Below, in pieces: positions 37,905-40,421 of a stretch of 40,421 nucleotides of DNA. Position 1 is the stretch's first letter; every line of letters starts with the position of its first letter. The notes beneath the pieces were generated by a model. That model searched no databases, was not told where the DNA came from, and saw nothing but the letters and a program-made list of their open reading frames with translations. The translations under genes were made by a program, and so were the position numbers. Origin of the DNA: a virus; IMG/VR virus record IMGVR_UViG_3300020450_000044, positions 1 through 40,421 of that record; one strand, given 5' to 3'.

Positions 37905-38387
37905 ATGAGTAGATTTAATGGACTGCTAGACGCTATATTCTTGCCACCGAGGAATTGGGTGTTAAACAACAAGTTAACATTTTTAGCAGACTTATCGGAT
38001 GACGAAAAAGCAAAATTAATTGAGTGTGGTGTTTCAGTAAAAGACACAGGTGAAGTAACCGTACCTAAAGGATACATTACTGACCTTGCAAGTGTACCGA
38101 GAGCGGCGTGGGCATTTATTGCTCCGTTTGATATCGCTAGAGGTGCAGTAGTACACGATATATTATACGAAAAAATAAATGGTGCATTTAAAGATGGTGT
38201 TATACCTACGAAAAAAGCCAGAGAGATATATAGAAGTATAGCGGATAAGATATTCTTACAAGGTATGCAATACGCTGAACCTTCTGTTCCTAAGTGGAAA
38301 ATTAAGTCCGCTTATTATAGTGTAAGATTGTTTGGTCGTTTCGCTATAAACTCATCAGCACCTAGAGGAGCGAAACCTACGAAGTAA
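37905..38387 (+). CDS. DUF1353-family protein
   Basis: A 160-residue protein. 'TVPKGYITDLASVPRAAWAF', followed by APFDIARGAVVHDILYE and 'AREIYRSIADKIFLQGM', is the DUF1353 signature (vP.Gf.tDLaSvPr.....gay..aavlHDyLY). Such proteins are common in phage late regions, often near lysis or tail genes, and their function is unknown; a hydrolase role in lysis has been suggested by location only. It has an N-terminal extension of about 45 residues before the core. No good Shine-Dalgarno is visible (AAATAAAAATAT). Confidence 0.85.
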   Translation: MSRFNGLLDAIFLPPRNWVLNNKLTFLADLSDDEKAKLIECGVSVKDTGEVTVPKGYITDLASVPRAAWAFIAPFDIARGAVVHDILYEKINGAFKDGVIPTKKAREIYRSIADKIFLQGMQYAEPSVPKWKIKSAYYSVRLFGRFAINSSAPRGAKPTK

Positions 38388-38388
38388 T

Positions 38389-38658
38389 ATGTATTTCTTT
38401 TTAGTAAAAGCAATCGCAGGTGCAATTATAGGTCAATCAACTAACGCTTGGTTTAAGAAAACTAAAATGGGCGTATGGTTTTATAAGAAAGTTGACAGAT
38501 GTTATAATTGGGCAGCGAAAAGATATGATTTAGATGTTTTGACAAAAGAGGAAAAGTTAATTAAAAAGTTTCCTATGTTATCAAAACGAATAAATAAATT
38601 AGAAGACGAGATAGCAAAAATAAAAGTAGAACAAGTAAAATTAAGAGGTAAAAAATAA
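38389..38658 (+). CDS. small membrane-associated coiled-coil protein
   Basis: An 89-residue protein. The first about 22 residues (MYFFLVKAIAGAIIGQSTNA) are moderately hydrophobic and could be a membrane anchor; the C-terminus (about 55-86) is a Lys/Glu coiled coil. One base separates it from the previous stop and its stop overlaps the next ATG. By position (before a tiny membrane protein and the spanin-like pair) it may be part of the lysis cassette, but I cannot assign a function. Confidence 0.6.
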   Translation: MYFFLVKAIAGAIIGQSTNAWFKKTKMGVWFYKKVDRCYNWAAKRYDLDVLTKEEKLIKKFPMLSKRINKLEDEIAKIKVEQVKLRGKK

Positions 38659-38771
38659 TGTTTATTACAATCGGTTTTATAATTGGTGTAGTTGTTGGTT
38701 GGTATGTTAACGAGAAGTGCGAAGATTTAGTTAAACTACTTAACAAACTATACTTTTGGAAAAAGAAGTAA
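38658..38771 (+). CDS. tiny membrane protein in lysis cassette
   Basis: A 37-residue ORF starting at the last base of the upstream gene (TAATG). MFITIGFIIGVVVGWYV is a single hydrophobic helix, followed by NEKCEDLVKLLNKLYFWKKK, a basic amphipathic tail. The size and place suggest a pinholin- or antiholin-like peptide, but this is only inference from topology. Confidence 0.55.
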   Translation: MFITIGFIIGVVVGWYVNEKCEDLVKLLNKLYFWKKK

Positions 38772-38781
38772 GAGAAATTAA

Positions 38782-39261
38782 ATGATATTTGGTGGCGTAA
38801 AAATGGTTATGGTTGGTGTGCTTGTGGCAGCTATCGCTGGTGCAGGTATATATGTTATGAAGTTGCAAAGAGATAATGCAATTCTAAAAGAAAACCAAAT
38901 CAAACTAGAAGCAAGTGTAGAAAGTCAAAAGAAAGTCATAGCACAACAAGCTGAAGACTTTGGTAAGATACTTGCGGCCAACGAAAAGATGAACAAGTTA
39001 GTTAATGCTTTGAAGAAAGACATTAATGATTTAGACAAAAGGTTTAACAAAGGCGGTAGAGACTTCGGTAAAGTCGCAAAAGAGAAACCTAAAGTCATAG
39101 AAAGAATAATTAACAAAGGTAGTGATAATGCGTTGCGTTGTTTAGAAATTGCAATGGGTGCTGAACTTACCGACAAAGAGAAGGCTGCTACAAAGAAATC
39201 GGAAATCAATAGAGAGTGTCCGAGTATAGCAAATCCAAGTTATGTACCGTACAATAATTAG
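38782..39261 (+). CDS. i-spanin-like inner membrane protein
   Basis: A 159-residue type II membrane protein. Residues about 8-26 (MVMVGVLVAAIAGAGIYVM) are one transmembrane helix; about 30-100 is a long coiled coil (QRDNAILKENQIKLEASVES, and LAANEKMNKLVNALKKD), then a periplasmic tail with two cysteines. This is the plan of an inner-membrane spanin such as lambda Rz. The next gene is a small lipoprotein that overlaps this one by 20 bases in another frame, which is the usual Rz/Rz1 arrangement. Together they would fuse the inner and outer membranes at lysis. Sequence similarity among spanins is low, so the call rests on topology and neighbours. Confidence 0.75.
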   Translation: MIFGGVKMVMVGVLVAAIAGAGIYVMKLQRDNAILKENQIKLEASVESQKKVIAQQAEDFGKILAANEKMNKLVNALKKDINDLDKRFNKGGRDFGKVAKEKPKVIERIINKGSDNALRCLEIAMGAELTDKEKAATKKSEINRECPSIANPSYVPYNN

Positions 39262-39604
39262 TATACTATTTGTCGCAGTATTATTATCAGGCTGTTCGTC
39301 TGTTAAGAAACTAGATATTTTTACGACAGAAGTTGAGAGACAACCTCTAAACTTAAAAACACCTACGCCACCACAATTAGAAAAACTTAAATGGGTTATC
39401 ATAACTTCTGATAACGCAGAAGAAGTTATGGCAAAACTAGAGGAACAAGGTATAGACCCAGTCCTCTTTGGATTAACTGACAAAGATTTTCAGTTGATTG
39501 CAAAAAACTTTGCTCAGATAAGAGCACATATGAAAAAACTTGACGATATAGTTTCAGAATATCAGAATTATTACGAAGCTGAAGAGACTACTCCAACTAA
39601 ATAA
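39242..39604 (+). CDS. o-spanin-like outer membrane lipoprotein
   Basis: A 120-residue protein with a lipoprotein signal peptide: MYRTIISILFVAVLLSGCSS, lipobox LLSGC with lipidated C18. The mature part has a Pro-rich stretch (LKTPTPPQLEKLKW) and 'GIDPVLFGLTDKDFQLIAKN', then a helix with YQNYY. Position and frame overlap with the coiled-coil membrane protein support an o-spanin role. It is longer than lambda Rz1, so another periplasmic role is possible. Confidence 0.75.
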   Translation: MYRTIISILFVAVLLSGCSSVKKLDIFTTEVERQPLNLKTPTPPQLEKLKWVIITSDNAEEVMAKLEEQGIDPVLFGLTDKDFQLIAKNFAQIRAHMKKLDDIVSEYQNYYEAEETTPTK

Positions 39605-39631
39605 TAGCATATAAAAAACAGGAACCTAACT

Positions 39632-40411
39632 ATGGATAGATTATATAAATCTATTTTGTTATGTTTCATTATGATTGGACTCTCACTAGGTCCAGTTTGG
39701 GCTGACACTACAAACAGCGGAGCGACCACTAATTCCCAGACAAACACTTCTGGCTCTAATACTACAATTAGCGGAGGATACTCCCAGGAATCAACTACGA
39801 CTTATGAAAGTGGGTCTAGTAGTAGCACCACAAGTACGACTAATTCTACCACAAACAACAATTCAAATATAAGAGACCAACAAAACACAGCGTCAGCACC
39901 ATCAATGAGTGCAATGTCGCAAGATGTTTGCGTTATGGGATACTCTGGTGGTTTACAATACCCAGGTATAGGTTTGTCTCTAGGTGCTCATATTAAAGAC
40001 GAGAATTGTGAAAGAATTAAATTAAGTAAAGTATTAAACGATTTAGGTATGAAGGTGGCCGCTGTGTCAATTTTATGCCAGGATCCAAGAGTGTTCTTTG
40101 CAATGGAACAATCTGGTACACCTTGTCCATTTGAAGGTAAGATTGGTGCAGAAGCGAAGACACAATGGAAGAAATACGATAAGTTAAGACCTGATTATGA
40201 TATGTATGTTGAGAAACTTAAAGTAATTGAGAAGAAAGAAAAAGAACTAGCAAAAGGTGAAGAACAAGAGAAATCTTTAAAATATAGCTTAACTGAACAA
40301 ACTGCTATCGCTAACGAGATAAGAAAAGAGAATAAGAAGTTAGATGATTACGCAAAGAAATTAGAAAAGAAAATAGAAAGAATAGAGAAAAAGAATAAGA
40401 AAGATAAGTAA
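39632..40411 (+). CDS. exported protein with Ser/Thr/Asn-rich region and coiled coil
   Basis: A 259-residue secreted protein. The signal peptide MDRLYKSILLCFIMIGLSLG is followed by PVWA, with cleavage likely after A24. Residues about 25-85 are low-complexity Ser/Thr/Asn/Gly. Then comes a domain with four cysteines (about C100, C126, C149, C165): 'DVCVMGYSGGLQYPGIGLSL' and 'AVSILCQDPRVFFAMEQSGT', probably forming disulfides in the periplasm. The C-terminal 70 residues are a Lys/Glu coiled coil. I recall similar exported proteins next to lysis genes of marine phages. It could be a periplasmic lysis helper or virion protein. AGGAACCTAACT precedes the ATG; its stop overlaps a further ATG at 40411. 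Confidence 0.7.
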   Translation: MDRLYKSILLCFIMIGLSLGPVWADTTNSGATTNSQTNTSGSNTTISGGYSQESTTTYESGSSSSTTSTTNSTTNNNSNIRDQQNTASAPSMSAMSQDVCVMGYSGGLQYPGIGLSLGAHIKDENCERIKLSKVLNDLGMKVAAVSILCQDPRVFFAMEQSGTPCPFEGKIGAEAKTQWKKYDKLRPDYDMYVEKLKVIEKKEKELAKGEEQEKSLKYSLTEQTAIANEIRKENKKLDDYAKKLEKKIERIEKKNKKDK

Positions 40412-40421
40412 TGGAATTATT
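40411..40421 (+). CDS. start of a further gene, cut by the window end
   Basis: An ATG at 40411 overlaps the preceding stop (TAATGG), the junction style used throughout the window, and the frame (Met-Glu-Leu) runs off the end. Only three codons are visible. Confidence 0.3.

Noticed and set aside
1-40421. CRISPR array, insertion sequence, integrase or attachment site
   Set aside because: No regularly spaced repeats, transposase or recombinase motifs, or tRNA-end duplication were seen; all signs point to a lytic phage.

Overview
The window is a piece of a low-GC, T4-like (myovirus-type) phage genome. Every gene I accept is on the + strand, genes are tightly packed with many ATGA or TAATG overlaps, and the central block is the T4 replication core in recognisable order: sliding clamp (gp45), clamp loader (gp44, gp62), RegA, DNA polymerase (gp43), UvsX recombinase and gp41 helicase. 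The very low GC, AGA as the dominant arginine codon, and cargo genes (CobS-like ATPase, Hsp20, peroxiredoxin, ribosomal protein bS21, ferredoxin, MazG) fit a marine T4-like phage of the kind that infects SAR11 (Pelagibacter) or related oceanic bacteria. The host is inferred, not shown.

Layout. (1) 1-3259: a truncated DUF4385-like gene, an adenine/cytosine methyltransferase-like gene with an aberrant catalytic motif, several tiny genes, a small membrane protein and a second methyltransferase-like gene. (2) 3260-7168: a GC-rich islet, then two long genes, each behind an almost identical promoter block: a zincin plus VWA protein and a MoxR/CobS-type AAA+ ATPase. A strong terminator closes this block. 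(3) 7253-9818: DUF3310-like gene, an unknown gene, bS21, a 300-nt non-coding segment full of potential stems including a possible pseudoknot, Hsp20, a UUCG hairpin, and peroxiredoxin. (4) 9881-22111: replication and recombination genes interleaved with a RimK-RimB fusion, an Sm-like protein, ferredoxin, a GNAT-like protein and a third methyltransferase-like gene. (5) 22122-22198: tRNA-Arg(UCU). (6) 22257-30705: two large proteins (one with a nucleotidyltransferase/RNA-ligase-like KxDG motif), adenylate kinase, MazG, a minimal SET-domain protein, a P-loop kinase and a 980-residue protein that strings together a PAP2-type phosphatase, a pol-beta-type nucleotidyltransferase and an NMNAT-type adenylyltransferase. 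(7) 30702-38658: mosaic proteins, a HAD nucleotidase and likely virion proteins preceded by T4-type late promoters. (8) 38658-40411: a lysis-like cassette with a probable i-spanin/o-spanin pair and an exported protein.

Transcription signals are unusually readable. There are nine host-sigma70-like promoters (TTGAC-type -35, mostly 17-nt spacer), three of which share a 19-nt identical core with an upstream A/T palindrome. There are also four T4-late TATAAATA boxes, three of which are followed by a hairpin at the predicted 5' end of the transcript. The most interesting leads are the structured RNA at about 8441-8634, T4-type capsid-targeting-like N-termini on several enzymes (suggesting that nucleotide enzymes travel in the virion), the tri-domain nucleotide enzyme, and a translation-takeover set (bS21, RimK-RimB, tRNA-Arg).
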